Below the pieces are notes generated by a model. The model had not been told where the DNA came from, did no database searches, and saw only the letters and a program-made list of their open reading frames with translations. Shown here piece after piece: positions 10,985-20,215 of a stretch of DNA of 64,000 nucleotides. This DNA is from Virgifigura deserti (GTDB taxonomy: Bacteria; Pseudomonadota; Alphaproteobacteria; Dongiales; Dongiaceae): the NCBI GenBank assembly GCA_003576685.1, contig QOZR01000003.1, forward strand, positions 310,001 to 374,000. The letters are read 5' to 3'. Every line of letters begins with the position of its first letter. The first letter of the stretch is position 1. A program made the position numbers and the translations under genes.

Positions 10985-12085
10985 ATGACCGTGTCGCTGT
11001 CGACGACGCTCTCGCTCTATATCGCCCGGCACTTCCTGCTGTGGTTCGTCTCGGTCCTGCTGGGCATCATCGGCATCATCTATCTTGCCGAGACGATCGA
11101 GTTGCTGCGCCGCATCGCCGACAACGAACAGCTCGGCCTAAGCTGGGCGCTGGGGATGGCGGCCTTGAAGACGCCCTTCACCGCGCAGGAGGTTCTGCCC
11201 TTCACCGTTCTGGCCAGCGGGCTGGGCGCCTATTGGCAATTGACGCGGTCAAACGAACTGGTCGTCGCCCGCGCCAGCGGTGTGTCGGTTTGGCAGTTCT
11301 TGATGCCGGCGCTCGTCGTGGTTCTGATGATCGGCGCCATCCGGGTGATGGCCGTCGACCCCCTGGCGGCGGCGATGATGGGGCGGTTCGAGTATATTTT
11401 CGAGCGCGACGAGAGAGGCGGAAGCAGCCTCGCCACTGCATCGGAGAACGGACTCTGGTTGCGACAGGCCGGTTCGCAGGGGCAGTCGATCATTCACGCT
11501 GCACGGATCGCGCCCGAAAATCAGGCGCTGCAGCAGGTCACGATCCTGAGCTACACTCCCGATGATCGCTTCGTCGCGCGGATCGACGCCCCAAAGGCGC
11601 GGCTTGCCGATGGGTTCTGGACCTTGGAACAGGCGCGGATCACCCGGCCGGACGCACCAACCCGGCGGGAGGACCGTTATCGAATGGCGACGAACATGTC
11701 CTTCGATCAGATCGCCGACGGATTCACGTCGTCCCGCGCGCTCTCCTTCTGGGACCTGCCGCGCTACATCGAGGTGCTCGAGAAGACGGGCCTTCCCACG
11801 CGACCGCATCGGCTGCAACTGCATCGGCTGATCGCCACGCCGTTGCTGCTGTGCGCCATGGTCCTGCTCGCCGCCACATTCGCGTTGCGGCCACAGCGGC
11901 GCGGCGGCGCGGCGCTGCTCATCGGGGCTGGAACCTTGAGCGGTTTCCTGCTCTATTTCCTTTCGGACATCGTCTTCGCCCTGGGCCTGACTTCCAGCAT
12001 CCCGCTACCGCTCGCGGCCTGGACACCGGCGGGGGTGAGCACGATGCTGGGGATCGCGATGCTCTTACATCTAGAGGACGGTTAG
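10985..12085 (+). CDS. lptG: LPS export ABC transporter permease LptG
   Basis: The 366-residue partner of LptF has the LptG start LSLYIARHFLLWFVSVLLGI, the coupling segment NELVVARASGVSVWQF, a periplasmic domain, and C-terminal helices including LIATPLLLCAMVLLAATFAL. The tail SDIVFALGLTSSIPLPLAAWTPAG is typical of LptG. It forms the LptB2FG complex that powers LPS movement to LptD. It starts 18 bp after lptF and stops 6 bp before lptD, so the three are one operon. Confidence 0.94.
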   Translation: MTVSLSTTLSLYIARHFLLWFVSVLLGIIGIIYLAETIELLRRIADNEQLGLSWALGMAALKTPFTAQEVLPFTVLASGLGAYWQLTRSNELVVARASGVSVWQFLMPALVVVLMIGAIRVMAVDPLAAAMMGRFEYIFERDERGGSSLATASENGLWLRQAGSQGQSIIHAARIAPENQALQQVTILSYTPDDRFVARIDAPKARLADGFWTLEQARITRPDAPTRREDRYRMATNMSFDQIADGFTSSRALSFWDLPRYIEVLEKTGLPTRPHRLQLHRLIATPLLLCAMVLLAATFALRPQRRGGAALLIGAGTLSGFLLYFLSDIVFALGLTSSIPLPLAAWTPAGVSTMLGIAMLLHLEDG

Positions 12086-12091
12086 CCGCCC

Positions 12092-14248
12092 ATGCGGAGT
12101 TGGGCTTGGGGGATTATTGTCGCGTTGGCGCTTCTGCCCGCGACGTTCAGTCACGCGCAAGAGCCGGTGGATGAGGATGCTCCGATCCTCCTGTCGGCTG
12201 ATCAGGTCACTTATGACGAGGAGCTCGGCATCGTCGTCGCCTCCGGCAATGTCGAGGTATCGCAGAACGACCGCGTTCTGCTGGCAGACACGCTGACCTA
12301 CAACGAGCGCACCGCCATCGTCACGGCATCCGGCAATGTCAGTCTGCTGGAACCTAGCGGCGAGGTCATGTTCGCGGACTATGTCGAACTGACCGACGAT
12401 CTCGAGGAAGGCGTGATCCGGAATATCCGCATCCTGTTGACGGATCAATCCCGAGTCGCCGCGGCGTCGGGCACGCGCACGGACGGCAACCGCACCGAGC
12501 TTTCGAAGGCGGTCTTCTCCCCTTGCAATCTCTGCGAGGAGGATCCGACGCGGGCGCCGCTCTGGCAGATCAAGGCGGTCCGCGTGGTTCACGATCAGGA
12601 AGAGCAGCTCATCCAGTATCAGGACGCCTGGATGGAGATTTTCGGCATCCCAATCGCGTACACGCCTTATTTCGAGCACCCGGACCCGACGCTGGACCGG
12701 AAGAGCGGCTTCCTCTCGCCGACCTTCGGCATCTCCGACGACCTCGGCTTCACGGCCGAGACGCCGTACTATTTCAATATCGCGCCGGACAAGGATGCAA
12801 CCGTGGCGCCGCTGATCACGAGCAAGCAGAGCGTAGTCCTGCTCGGCGAATACCGCCAGCGGTTCGCTGAAGGCCAGATCGAGCTGGGCGGCAGCGCCAC
12901 CGTTGCCGAGCATGATGGCCGGCAGGATCAATTCCGCGGCCACATCGACAGTACCGGACGGTTTGACATCAATGACGAATGGCGCTGGGGCTTCGACGCA
13001 AACCGCGCGACCGACAAGACCTATCTACGGTTCTACAACTTCGACGACGAGACGATCCTCACCAGCCGCGCCTTCGTCGAGGGGTTCGAGGGGCGAAACT
13101 ACGCATCGGTGCAGGGCTTAACGTTCCAAGGAACGCGCGACATCGACAACAATGATGAAGCGCCCATCGTTCTGCCATATGCCACCTATGATTATGCAAG
13201 CGAACCCGGCTCTTATGGGCAATATCTAACCTTCGATGCGAACGCGATGGCGCTATCGCGAATCGAAGGGCGCAACAGCCGGCGCCTGTCGCTGATCTCC
13301 GGCTGGACGCTGCCCTACACCGCGCCCGCCGGCGACATCTATACCGTGGGCGCCCGCCTGCAGACCGATTTGTACTCGGTCGACGGGGTGGACCCCGACT
13401 CCAATCTGCAGAATCCGTCCGGCGATACGTTCAGCGGAATCGAGGGCCGGTTCTTCCCTCAGCTGTTTGCGGAGTGGCGCTATCCCCTGGTCCGCCATCA
13501 TAGCCGGGTGGACGAGGTGCTGGAACCGGTCGCCTCCGTCATCGTCGGGCCGAACAGCGGCAATACGGGTCGCATCCCGAACGAGGATAGCCTCGATATC
13601 GAGTTCGACGAAACGAACCTGTTCAGCCCCAACCGGTTCGCCGGGAGAGACCGCGTCGATACGGGCCAGCGGATCAATTATGGGGTGAACTGGAGCCTTT
13701 ACGGGGCGGGCGACGGATATCTGGAGACCTTTATCGGCCAAAGCTATCAGTTCAACGAAAGCGACGACTTCCGCGAGGGAACGGGGATCGAGGACAATCT
13801 GTCGGATGTCGTCGGCCGCGTCGAGGCGTCGCCGAACCGATATCTCGATTTCCTCTACCGGTTTCGCTTCGATTCGGAGACCCTGGAGGCGGAACGGAAC
13901 GAGGTCCGGCTCAGGGCCGGGCCGCCGATCTTCAGTTTCGGCCTGTCCTATGCGTTCCTGAACGAGGACGCCAACGCGGAGGACGAGTTCGGCGATCGCG
14001 AGGAAATCTACGCCACCGTCAACTCGCGGTTCTCCGAGAACTGGTTCGCATCGGTCGCTGGCCGTCACGATCTCGAAGACGGGAAAACCTTGTCCTATGG
14101 TGCCGGGATCGGCTATGTCGATGAGTGTATCGAGATCCGCACCACGGCCACGCGCACCTTCTATGAGGACGGGGAGATTGAACCCTCCACCACCTTTCTG
14201 CTAACAGTTGGCTTCAAATATCTGGGGGCCTTCGGTGCCGGGTTCTAG
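12092..14248 (+). CDS. lptD: LPS-assembly outer-membrane protein LptD
   Basis: The 718-residue protein has a signal peptide ending near SHA-QEP (residue 24). An OstA/LptA-like N-terminal domain follows (about residues 30-150; repeated strands such as ILLSADQVTYDEELGIVVAS). The C-terminal half is a beta-barrel with the LptD_C pattern. LptD, with lipoprotein LptE, inserts LPS into the outer leaflet. Cysteines are few: a CNLC pair around residue 145 and a single Cys in DECIEIRT near the C-terminus, fewer than the two disulfide pairs of E. coli. It sits between lptG and surA, its chaperone. Confidence 0.94.
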   Translation: MRSWAWGIIVALALLPATFSHAQEPVDEDAPILLSADQVTYDEELGIVVASGNVEVSQNDRVLLADTLTYNERTAIVTASGNVSLLEPSGEVMFADYVELTDDLEEGVIRNIRILLTDQSRVAAASGTRTDGNRTELSKAVFSPCNLCEEDPTRAPLWQIKAVRVVHDQEEQLIQYQDAWMEIFGIPIAYTPYFEHPDPTLDRKSGFLSPTFGISDDLGFTAETPYYFNIAPDKDATVAPLITSKQSVVLLGEYRQRFAEGQIELGGSATVAEHDGRQDQFRGHIDSTGRFDINDEWRWGFDANRATDKTYLRFYNFDDETILTSRAFVEGFEGRNYASVQGLTFQGTRDIDNNDEAPIVLPYATYDYASEPGSYGQYLTFDANAMALSRIEGRNSRRLSLISGWTLPYTAPAGDIYTVGARLQTDLYSVDGVDPDSNLQNPSGDTFSGIEGRFFPQLFAEWRYPLVRHHSRVDEVLEPVASVIVGPNSGNTGRIPNEDSLDIEFDETNLFSPNRFAGRDRVDTGQRINYGVNWSLYGAGDGYLETFIGQSYQFNESDDFREGTGIEDNLSDVVGRVEASPNRYLDFLYRFRFDSETLEAERNEVRLRAGPPIFSFGLSYAFLNEDANAEDEFGDREEIYATVNSRFSENWFASVAGRHDLEDGKTLSYGAGIGYVDECIEIRTTATRTFYEDGEIEPSTTFLLTVGFKYLGAFGAGF

Positions 14249-14299
14249 CCTGGGCCAGAACCAGCGCCCGCCGCCGGTGCATCGCCTGGACGGTGCGGA

Positions 14300-14328
14300 T
14301 TGCCCGGCCATCGAGAGCTTCCTATAGT
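14300..14328 (+). promoter_or_regulatory. Sigma70-type promoter for surA operon
   Basis: In the 127-bp gap between lptD and surA there is TTGCCC (14300-14305), a 17-nt spacer, and TATAGT (14323-14328), about 48 bp before the surA start. The spacing and -10 box fit a housekeeping promoter. Confidence 0.5.
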
Positions 14329-14375
14329 GCCCGGTGGCGCCTGAAGCCGCCGCACCACGGAGATAGACCATTCCA

Positions 14376-15629
14376 TTGAAGACGCTGTTTCGACTTGCGA
14401 TCCTTCTCGTTTTCATGGGCATCGCGATACCGGCGCAAGCGCAGGACAGCCTACGGATCGCCGCCGTCGTTAACGATGAAGTGATCTCACTGCTCGACGT
14501 CTCCATGCGGATCCGGATGATTCTCGTCTCCTCGCAGCTCGAGGATACGCCCGAGATTCGCCAGCGCCTGATGCCGCAGGTTCTGCGCGGGCTGATCGAC
14601 GAGAAGCTGCGGCTCCAAGAGGCGGAGCGCCTGGGCGTGACCATACCGCAGGAGGAGATCGACAGTCAGCTGGCCCTGTTGGCGCAGCAGAACAACATGA
14701 CGCTGCCGCAGTTCGAGGCCGTGCTCAACCGCAATGGCATCCTGCTCGACACCGTGGCGACCCAGATCCACGCCGATCTCGCCTGGACGCGGCTCGTCCG
14801 GATGCGGCTCAGCCCATCGATCACGGTGAGCGAGGATGAGATCGACGAAGCCTTGGCCCGCATCGCCAAGAACCAGGGCAAGCCGGAGTATCTGGTTTCC
14901 GAGGTCTTCCTTTCCATTGACTCTCCCGACCAGGAACCCCAGGTGAGGGCCGTCGCGGAACGTCTCATCGCCGAGATTCGCCGCGGCGCCGACTTCAGCG
15001 CCGTCGCTCGGCAGTTCTCCCAGTCGGCCACCGCGGCGGCCGGGGGCGACATCGGCTGGGTCGGTCCGGGCCAACTCAGCCCGCCGCTCGATGCGGCGAT
15101 CAGGGCGATGCAGCCGGGCCAGGTTTCCGCGCCGATCCGCGATACCGGCGGTTTGCATATCCTGGCGCTTCGCGACCAACGCCGGGCCGGGATGCCGGAA
15201 GAAGGAACGATCAGTCTCAAGCAGGTGTTCCTGCCACTGCCTGCGAGCGCTCCGGATGACGCGGTTGCCGAGGCGAACACCGTGGCACGGTCGGTGGTCG
15301 AGCGGGCGAAGAACTGCAGCGATATGACGCGCGTCGCCCGCGAGGTGAACCCCAACGGAAATGTCGACCTTGCCAATGTCAGGATCAGCGATCTGCCGGA
15401 TATTCTCCGCCCGATCGCCTACAATCTGCCGATCGGAGAGCCGAGCGAACCGCTCAGGGTCGAGACCGGCATCGGAATCTTCATGGTCTGCGAACGTCAT
15501 ATCCCCGAAGCAAGCCTTCCGTCCCGCGACGAGATTGCCGAGCGGATCGGCCGGGAGCGGCTCGATCTGCTGGCCCGCGGCTATATGCGCGACCTGCGCC
15601 GCGCCGCCTTCGTGGATCTGAGGGTATGA
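14376..15629 (+). CDS. surA: Periplasmic chaperone / peptidyl-prolyl isomerase SurA
   Basis: The 417-residue protein begins with a TTG codon and a signal peptide (LFRLAILLVFMGIAIPAQAQD). A SurA N-terminal chaperone domain follows (RIAAVVNDEVISLLDVSMRI, DEKLRLQEAERLGV). A parvulin domain lies around residues 170-275 (YLVSEVFLSID, FSQSATAAAGGDIGWVGPGQL, QVSAPIRDTGGLHILAL). A second, weaker parvulin-like segment covers about 280-390. SurA escorts outer-membrane proteins, notably LptD, to the BAM complex. The stop overlaps the next gene (pdxA) by 4 bp. Confidence 0.92.
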   Translation: MKTLFRLAILLVFMGIAIPAQAQDSLRIAAVVNDEVISLLDVSMRIRMILVSSQLEDTPEIRQRLMPQVLRGLIDEKLRLQEAERLGVTIPQEEIDSQLALLAQQNNMTLPQFEAVLNRNGILLDTVATQIHADLAWTRLVRMRLSPSITVSEDEIDEALARIAKNQGKPEYLVSEVFLSIDSPDQEPQVRAVAERLIAEIRRGADFSAVARQFSQSATAAAGGDIGWVGPGQLSPPLDAAIRAMQPGQVSAPIRDTGGLHILALRDQRRAGMPEEGTISLKQVFLPLPASAPDDAVAEANTVARSVVERAKNCSDMTRVAREVNPNGNVDLANVRISDLPDILRPIAYNLPIGEPSEPLRVETGIGIFMVCERHIPEASLPSRDEIAERIGRERLDLLARGYMRDLRRAAFVDLRV

Positions 15630-16654
15630 TGGAAATCCGCCTGCCGCCGCTCGCAGTGACGATGGGAGAGCCCGCCGGCATCGGCGGCGAGATCGCGCTG
15701 AAGACATGGCTGAACGGGCGCGACGGTGCCAAGTTCTTCCTCATCGACGATCCGGAGCGGCTGACGGAACTGGCGCAGTCTCTCGATCTCAACGTCCCGA
15801 TCCAGCCGATCGAGGGGCCCGAAGATGCAGCGGCACAGTTCGAAGACGTGCTGCCGGTCCTGCCGCTGACGCTCGGCGCTCCTTCCCGCCCCGGCCAACC
15901 CAATCCGGAGCATGCGCTTGCGGTGGTCGAGTCCATCGAGCGCGCGGTCGCGCTGGTGCAGGACGGCCGGGCCGCGGCAATCGTTACCAATCCAATCCGC
16001 AAGCAGACACTCTACGAGGCCGGCTTCACGCATCCCGGGCATACGGAGTTCCTCGGCTCGCTGGTGAGCGGCGAGCAGACCCCGATCATGATGCTGGCCT
16101 GCCCCGGGCTGCGGGTCGTGCCGGTGACGGTTCATCTGCCGCTGCGAGAGGCGGTCAACCGCCTCACGGGCGATGCCATCGTCGAAGCGGGAACGATCAC
16201 GGCGGCTGCGTTGCGCCGCGATTTCGGGCTGGAGCAGCCGCGCCTGGCCGTCGCCGCCCTCAATCCGCATGGCGGCGAAGGCGGTCATATCGGCCGCGAG
16301 GAGATCGAGATCATCGCGCCGGCGGTGGAACGCCTACGCGCCGAGGGCGTGGAGGTGACCGGACCGGCACCAGCCGATACCCTGTTTCATGCCGCGGCCC
16401 GCACACGCTATGACGCGGTTCTGTGCATGTATCACGACCAGGCGATGATCCCGCTCAAGACCATCGATTTCGAGCGCGGCGTCAACATCACCCTGGGCCT
16501 GCCCTTCATCCGCACGGGACCCGACCATGGCACAGCCCTGGACATCGCCGGAACCGGCCGCGCCAGCGAGGCCAGCCTGATCGCGGCCTTGAGCACGGCG
16601 GCCGCCATGGCGCGACGCCGCGCCTGCGGGCAGCGCCGCTCGGCGGTCGCCTGA
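15626..16654 (+). CDS. pdxA: 4-hydroxythreonine-4-phosphate dehydrogenase
   Basis: The 342-residue enzyme oxidises 4-phosphohydroxy-threonine in the DXP-dependent branch of pyridoxal phosphate synthesis. It opens [20 protein letters not shown]. It also has [19 protein letters not shown], the zinc-site [25 protein letters not shown] and [21 protein letters not shown], all PdxA hallmarks. The ATG overlaps the surA stop (ATGA), indicating translational coupling. The C-terminus is Ala/Arg-rich. The surA-pdxA-rsmA order is widely conserved in proteobacteria. Confidence 0.96.
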   Translation: MMEIRLPPLAVTMGEPAGIGGEIALKTWLNGRDGAKFFLIDDPERLTELAQSLDLNVPIQPIEGPEDAAAQFEDVLPVLPLTLGAPSRPGQPNPEHALAVVESIERAVALVQDGRAAAIVTNPIRKQTLYEAGFTHPGHTEFLGSLVSGEQTPIMMLACPGLRVVPVTVHLPLREAVNRLTGDAIVEAGTITAAALRRDFGLEQPRLAVAALNPHGGEGGHIGREEIEIIAPAVERLRAEGVEVTGPAPADTLFHAAARTRYDAVLCMYHDQAMIPLKTIDFERGVNITLGLPFIRTGPDHGTALDIAGTGRASEASLIAALSTAAAMARRRACGQRRSAVA

Positions 16655-16668
16655 CGGCGCACCCGCCC

Positions 16669-17553
16669 GTGTCGGAGCCTGAGACGGGCGCAATCGCCGA
16701 ACCGAGGGTAACGGAACCGGCCCTGCCGCCGCTGCGCGAGGTGATCGCCCGTTTCGGGCTCGGCGCACGCAAGTCGCTCGGCCAGCATTTCCTGCTCGAC
16801 CTGAACCTGACCGGGCGCATCGCCCGGGCCGCCGGCGACTTGAGCCGAGGCACGATCATCGAGATCGGACCCGGCCCCGGCGGGCTGACTCGCGCACTGC
16901 TGCAGGCCGGTGCTTCGCGGGTCATCGCGATCGAGCGCGACGAGCGCTGCCTCGCCGCGCTGCAGGAGTTGGCTGCTGCCTATCCCGGCCGGCTGGAGCC
17001 GATCTTCGGCGACGCGCTTGGGATCGATGCCGCCGCTCTCGGTGAACCGCCGCGCCGGATCGTCGCCAACCTGCCCTACAACATCTCGACCGCGCTGCTG
17101 CTGCTCTGGCTGCCGAAGGCCCACGCCTTCGACAGCCTGACGCTGATGTTCCAGAAGGAGGTCGCCGACCGCCTGACCGCGCACCCTCGGACCAAGGACT
17201 ACGGCCGGCTCTCGGTCCTTACCCAGTGGCTGACCGAGACGCGTCGCCTGTTCGACATTCCGCCGCGCGCCTTCACGCCGCCGCCGAAAGTCACCTCGAC
17301 GGTGGTCCAGCTAACCCCGCGGCCGGAGCCGCTCTTCCCCGCGGAGATCAGGCGGCTCGAGCGGGTGACCGCCGCGGCCTTCGGTCAGCGCCGCAAGATG
17401 CTGCGCCAGAGCCTGCGGACGCTCGGGGTCGATGTCGCCCCCCTGCTCGCAGCGGCGGAAATTCCGGAAACAGCGCGCGCCGAGGAGTTGAGCGTGGCGC
17501 AGTTCTGCGCGATCGCGCAGGCGCTGGCGACCGCGGAGCGTCCGACACGCTAA
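16669..17553 (+). CDS. rsmA: 16S rRNA dimethyladenosine transferase (A1518/A1519)
   Basis: The 294-residue protein shows the KsgA/RsmA motifs: [19 protein letters not shown], the SAM-binding motif [27 protein letters not shown] (catalytic motif IV), and [24 protein letters not shown]. It dimethylates two adjacent adenines near the 3' end of 16S rRNA. The start is taken as GTG 16669, 14 bp after pdxA. An in-frame ATG lies further upstream inside pdxA but would add about 80 residues unlike the family. Confidence 0.95.
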   Translation: MSEPETGAIAEPRVTEPALPPLREVIARFGLGARKSLGQHFLLDLNLTGRIARAAGDLSRGTIIEIGPGPGGLTRALLQAGASRVIAIERDERCLAALQELAAAYPGRLEPIFGDALGIDAAALGEPPRRIVANLPYNISTALLLLWLPKAHAFDSLTLMFQKEVADRLTAHPRTKDYGRLSVLTQWLTETRRLFDIPPRAFTPPPKVTSTVVQLTPRPEPLFPAEIRRLERVTAAAFGQRRKMLRQSLRTLGVDVAPLLAAAEIPETARAEELSVAQFCAIAQALATAERPTR

Positions 17554-17591
17554 GCTGAAGCGGATTGCGAGTACCCTTGAAGACTGCCTTT

Positions 17592-17623
17592 GTCATGCCC
17601 GGAGTTGATCCGGGCGTCCATCG
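17592..17623. repeat. REP-like palindromic unit (GTCATGCCCGG family)
   Basis: Between rsmA and the convergent SDR gene lies a unit with stem GCCCGGA (17597-17603) / TCCGGGC (17609-17615) and a 5-nt loop. It begins GTCATG and ends GTCCATCG. It belongs to the same family as the double unit at 53569-53642 in this window. Confidence 0.65.
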
Positions 17624-17635
17624 CGCCGTCGGACG

Positions 17636-18400
17636 TTACGCATTGTCGAGAACGATCGCGCTGATCGAGCAGATCCTCGGCTGCGCCAAGGCGAAGAGGA
17701 TGGTATCGACGACCTCCCTGTTGCTGAGGCGATCGCCCTTCTCCTTGCTTCGAGGCTGCTCCCAGCCCAGATCAAGCGGCGACAAATCGTCGAAGTCCGG
17801 CGGATAGATCGCAGTGACGCGAATCGACCGCTCCTTCAACTCCTGCCGCAGCAGGTCACTGAAACCCGACTGGCCGTGCTTGGCGGCATGAAAGGCCGCC
17901 GACGCCTGCCTTGGAGCATTCGGCAAACCGGCCGTCGAAACGACGTTGATGATATCGGCCGCCAGCGAGCGGCAGAGCCCCGGCAGGAGATGCTTGACCA
18001 TCAGAATGGATCCGGTCACGGCCGAGTTGACCGTTTCGATGATCTGCGCGGCGGTCGCAGCGTCAATTCCTCCAGCCAGCCAGAGTGCGCCGTTGTTGAC
18101 CAGTACATCCACGCGATTGTCCTGCGTCAGAACGGACTCGCAGGCCGCCGCGACACTGTCCGGATCGGCGAGGTTGGCCGCGAACGCCGCGGGGATCCGC
18201 CCCGTTCGCTCCGCGATGATTTCGGCCGTTTTCTGAGCGCCGTCGATGCTTCGAGCGAGGAGAACGAGTTCGGCGCCCTGATCGGCGAGACAAATCGACA
18301 GCGCCTGTCCCAGGCCGCGACTGGCCCCGGTAACGACGACTCTCTTTCCGTTGAATCCGGCGTTGATCAACATTCTATGTTCAACTACTTCCGCGCTCAC
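17636..18400 (-). CDS. Short-chain dehydrogenase/reductase
   Basis: The 254-residue classical SDR has the nucleotide-binding glycine motif VVTGASRGLGQAL near residue 20, VNNGALWLAGG around residue 97, and a catalytic region containing VVSTAGLPNAP and an active-site FHAAKHGQSGF. In that region the usual YxxxK tyrosine is replaced by Phe (F-H-A-A-K). The YxxxK position reading FHAAK is unusual and could impair activity. Its start overlaps the gmk stop by 4 bp (ATGA), so it is translationally coupled to gmk. The substrate is unknown. Confidence 0.85.
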   Translation of the reverse strand: MSAEVVEHRMLINAGFNGKRVVVTGASRGLGQALSICLADQGAELVLLARSIDGAQKTAEIIAERTGRIPAAFAANLADPDSVAAACESVLTQDNRVDVLVNNGALWLAGGIDAATAAQIIETVNSAVTGSILMVKHLLPGLCRSLAADIINVVSTAGLPNAPRQASAAFHAAKHGQSGFSDLLRQELKERSIRVTAIYPPDFDDLSPLDLGWEQPRSKEKGDRLSNREVVDTILFALAQPRICSISAIVLDNA

Positions 18401-19077
18401 TGCCCCTCGCGCAGCGCGCGAACGAACTCGTGCAGGCCAATCTGCCGCTCGCGCTTCAGCCGTTCGGCGATCAGGATCGCCTCGACCCGGCGGACGCTGT
18501 CCTCGATATCGTGATTGACGATGATGTAGTCGTACTCCGCCCAGTGGCTCATCTCGTCCGCGGCCTTGGCCATGCGCCGGGCGACCTCGGCATCGCTGTC
18601 CTGGGCGCGGGCCTTGAGCCGCCGCTCCAGTTCCCTCGTCGAGGGCGGCAGCACGAACACGCTGACCAGGTCCTGCCGGGCACTCTCCGCCAGCTGCTGC
18701 GTCCCCTGCCAGTCAATGTCGAACAGCACGTCGCGCCCGGCGCCGAGCGCCTGCTCCACCGGTCCCCGCGGCGTGCCATAGCCATGGCCGAACACAGTGG
18801 CGTATTCGAGCAGCGCGCGCTCGTCGACCTTCCGCCGGAACGCGGCGGCGTCGATGAAATAATAATCGACACCCTCGACCTCGCCCGGACGCATCGGCCG
18901 CGTGGTCACGGATACCGACATCTGAAGATTGGCATCACGCTCCAGCAGCCGGCGCGAGATGGTGGTCTTGCCGGCACCCGACGGCGACGACAGGACGAGC
19001 ATCAGGCCGCGACGGCGAATCTCGACATTGGCGGCGCTCTTGGCTCCCACGGCTACCGTTCCCCCCATGCTCCCCAC
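18397..19077 (-). CDS. gmk: Guanylate kinase
   Basis: The 226-residue protein has the P-loop LVLSSPSGAGKTTISRRLL, followed by SVSVTTRPMRPGEVEGVDYYF (GMP-binding) and DVLFDIDWQGTQQL, then the lid region VFVLPPSTRELERRL. It phosphorylates GMP to GDP. An N-terminal extension of about 23 residues precedes the kinase core; a second ATG three codons in is possible. It follows yicC by 9 bp, and overlaps the SDR gene downstream. Confidence 0.96.
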   Translation of the reverse strand: MGSMGGTVAVGAKSAANVEIRRRGLMLVLSSPSGAGKTTISRRLLERDANLQMSVSVTTRPMRPGEVEGVDYYFIDAAAFRRKVDERALLEYATVFGHGYGTPRGPVEQALGAGRDVLFDIDWQGTQQLAESARQDLVSVFVLPPSTRELERRLKARAQDSDAEVARRMAKAADEMSHWAEYDYIIVNHDIEDSVRRVEAILIAERLKRERQIGLHEFVRALREGQ

Positions 19078-19086
19078 GAACTCTTC

Positions 19087-19992
19087 CTATTCGATGTTTT
19101 GCACCTGCTCGCGCAGCTGCTCGATCGTCGCCTTGAGATCGAGGCCGATTCGCGTCAGCGCCACGTCGGAGGATTTCGAGCAGAGCGTATTGGCCTCGCG
19201 GTTGAACTCCTGGCACAGGAAATCGAACTTGCGGCCGATCGGCCCGCCTGCGGTAAGCAGATCGCGGGCGGCGGTAACATGCGCGGCGAGGCGGTCGAGC
19301 TCTTCCCGGACATCGGCACGCGTCGCGAGAAGCGCCGCCTCCTGCGCCAGACGCTCGGGCTGAAGCGCCGGCGAGGCTTCCAGCAGCGCCTCGACCTGCA
19401 TCTTCAGCCGGGCCTTCACGCTGTCCGGCTGAGTCGCTGCGGCCCCGGCGGCGGCGGCGCGCAGAGTCTCGATCTGGTCGAGATGGCCCCGCGCCAGCGC
19501 GGCGAGGCGATCGCCCTCCTGCGCGCGCATCCTGCGCAGCGCATCCAACGCCTCCGTCAATCCCGCCTGCACGACCTTGTCCCGCGCAATCCGCGCCTCC
19601 TCGTTCTCCTCCGGCTCGATGGATTCGACGACGCCCTTCACCGCCAGAAGCCCGTCGAGTCGCGGCGGCGCCAACTCGATCACGCTGCGCTCCTGCACCT
19701 CCTGCACCAGCGCGAGCAGGCGGTCGAGGAGATCGCGATTGATGCGAACCTGGCTTTCGGTGCCGGCGCGCGTAACGGTGAGCGTCACCGAGACGTTGCC
19801 ACGCTTGCAATAGTCCGGCACCGCGGCACGAACGATAGAATCGAACCGATCGAAGCCCGTCGGCAGCCGGCAGCGGACATCGAGGCTGCGGCCGTTGACG
19901 CTTCGGATCTCCCACGCCCAGCGAAGTTCCCCGGGAAGATCCCCGACGCTGCCCTCGGTGCGGGCGAAACCGGTCATGCTGGCAACGGACAA
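19087..19992 (-). CDS. yicC: YicC family endoribonuclease
   Basis: The 301-residue protein starts VASMTGFARTEGS, the hallmark of YicC, followed by WEIRSVNGRSLDVRCRLP. It ends with the DUF1732 region GRKFDFLCQEFNREANTLCSKSSD and a C-terminal EQLREQVQNIE. E. coli YicC is an endoribonuclease implicated in small-RNA turnover. It sits directly upstream of gmk, an arrangement common in alphaproteobacteria. A large palindrome lies just upstream (20062-20125). Confidence 0.94.
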   Translation of the reverse strand: MSVASMTGFARTEGSVGDLPGELRWAWEIRSVNGRSLDVRCRLPTGFDRFDSIVRAAVPDYCKRGNVSVTLTVTRAGTESQVRINRDLLDRLLALVQEVQERSVIELAPPRLDGLLAVKGVVESIEPEENEEARIARDKVVQAGLTEALDALRRMRAQEGDRLAALARGHLDQIETLRAAAAGAAATQPDSVKARLKMQVEALLEASPALQPERLAQEAALLATRADVREELDRLAAHVTAARDLLTAGGPIGRKFDFLCQEFNREANTLCSKSSDVALTRIGLDLKATIEQLREQVQNIE

Positions 19993-20061
19993 AGGCGGTC
20001 CTCCTGATGGAACGCAAGAAATCGGGTGGTCTGATCGCGGGCGGGCGGACTATAAACCGCT

Positions 20062-20125
20062 AGTACCTGATCGCGCAAATTCGCGAAACGCGTCGTTTCG
20101 CGAATTTGCGCGTAAATCAGGTACT
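20062..20125. repeat. Large imperfect palindrome upstream of yicC
   Basis: Outer arms AGTACCTGAT (20062-20071) and ATCAGGTACT (20116-20125) and inner arms CGCGCAAATTCGCGAAACG (20072-20090) and its exact complement (20094-20112) pair around a 3-nt loop. A 3-nt bulge TAA (20113-20115) is the only asymmetry, giving 29 paired bases. It lies in the divergent promoter region of yicC and an SDR gene. Confidence 0.85.
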
Positions 20126-20144
20126 TGAAATGAAGTCGATGAAC

Positions 20145-20163
20145 CAACTTTCTACGAAAGTTG
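20145..20163. repeat. Short perfect hairpin beside the large palindrome
   Basis: CAACTTTC (20145-20152) and GAAAGTTG (20156-20163) pair perfectly around a TAC loop, 19 bp after the larger palindrome. It lies about 50 bp before the SDR start at 20216, so it could be in that gene's 5' leader. Confidence 0.7.
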
Positions 20164-20215
20164 ATGCTGGTGGCGCCGGCAACAAGCATCCGGCCGCAGG
20201 GGCAACAGGAGCATC

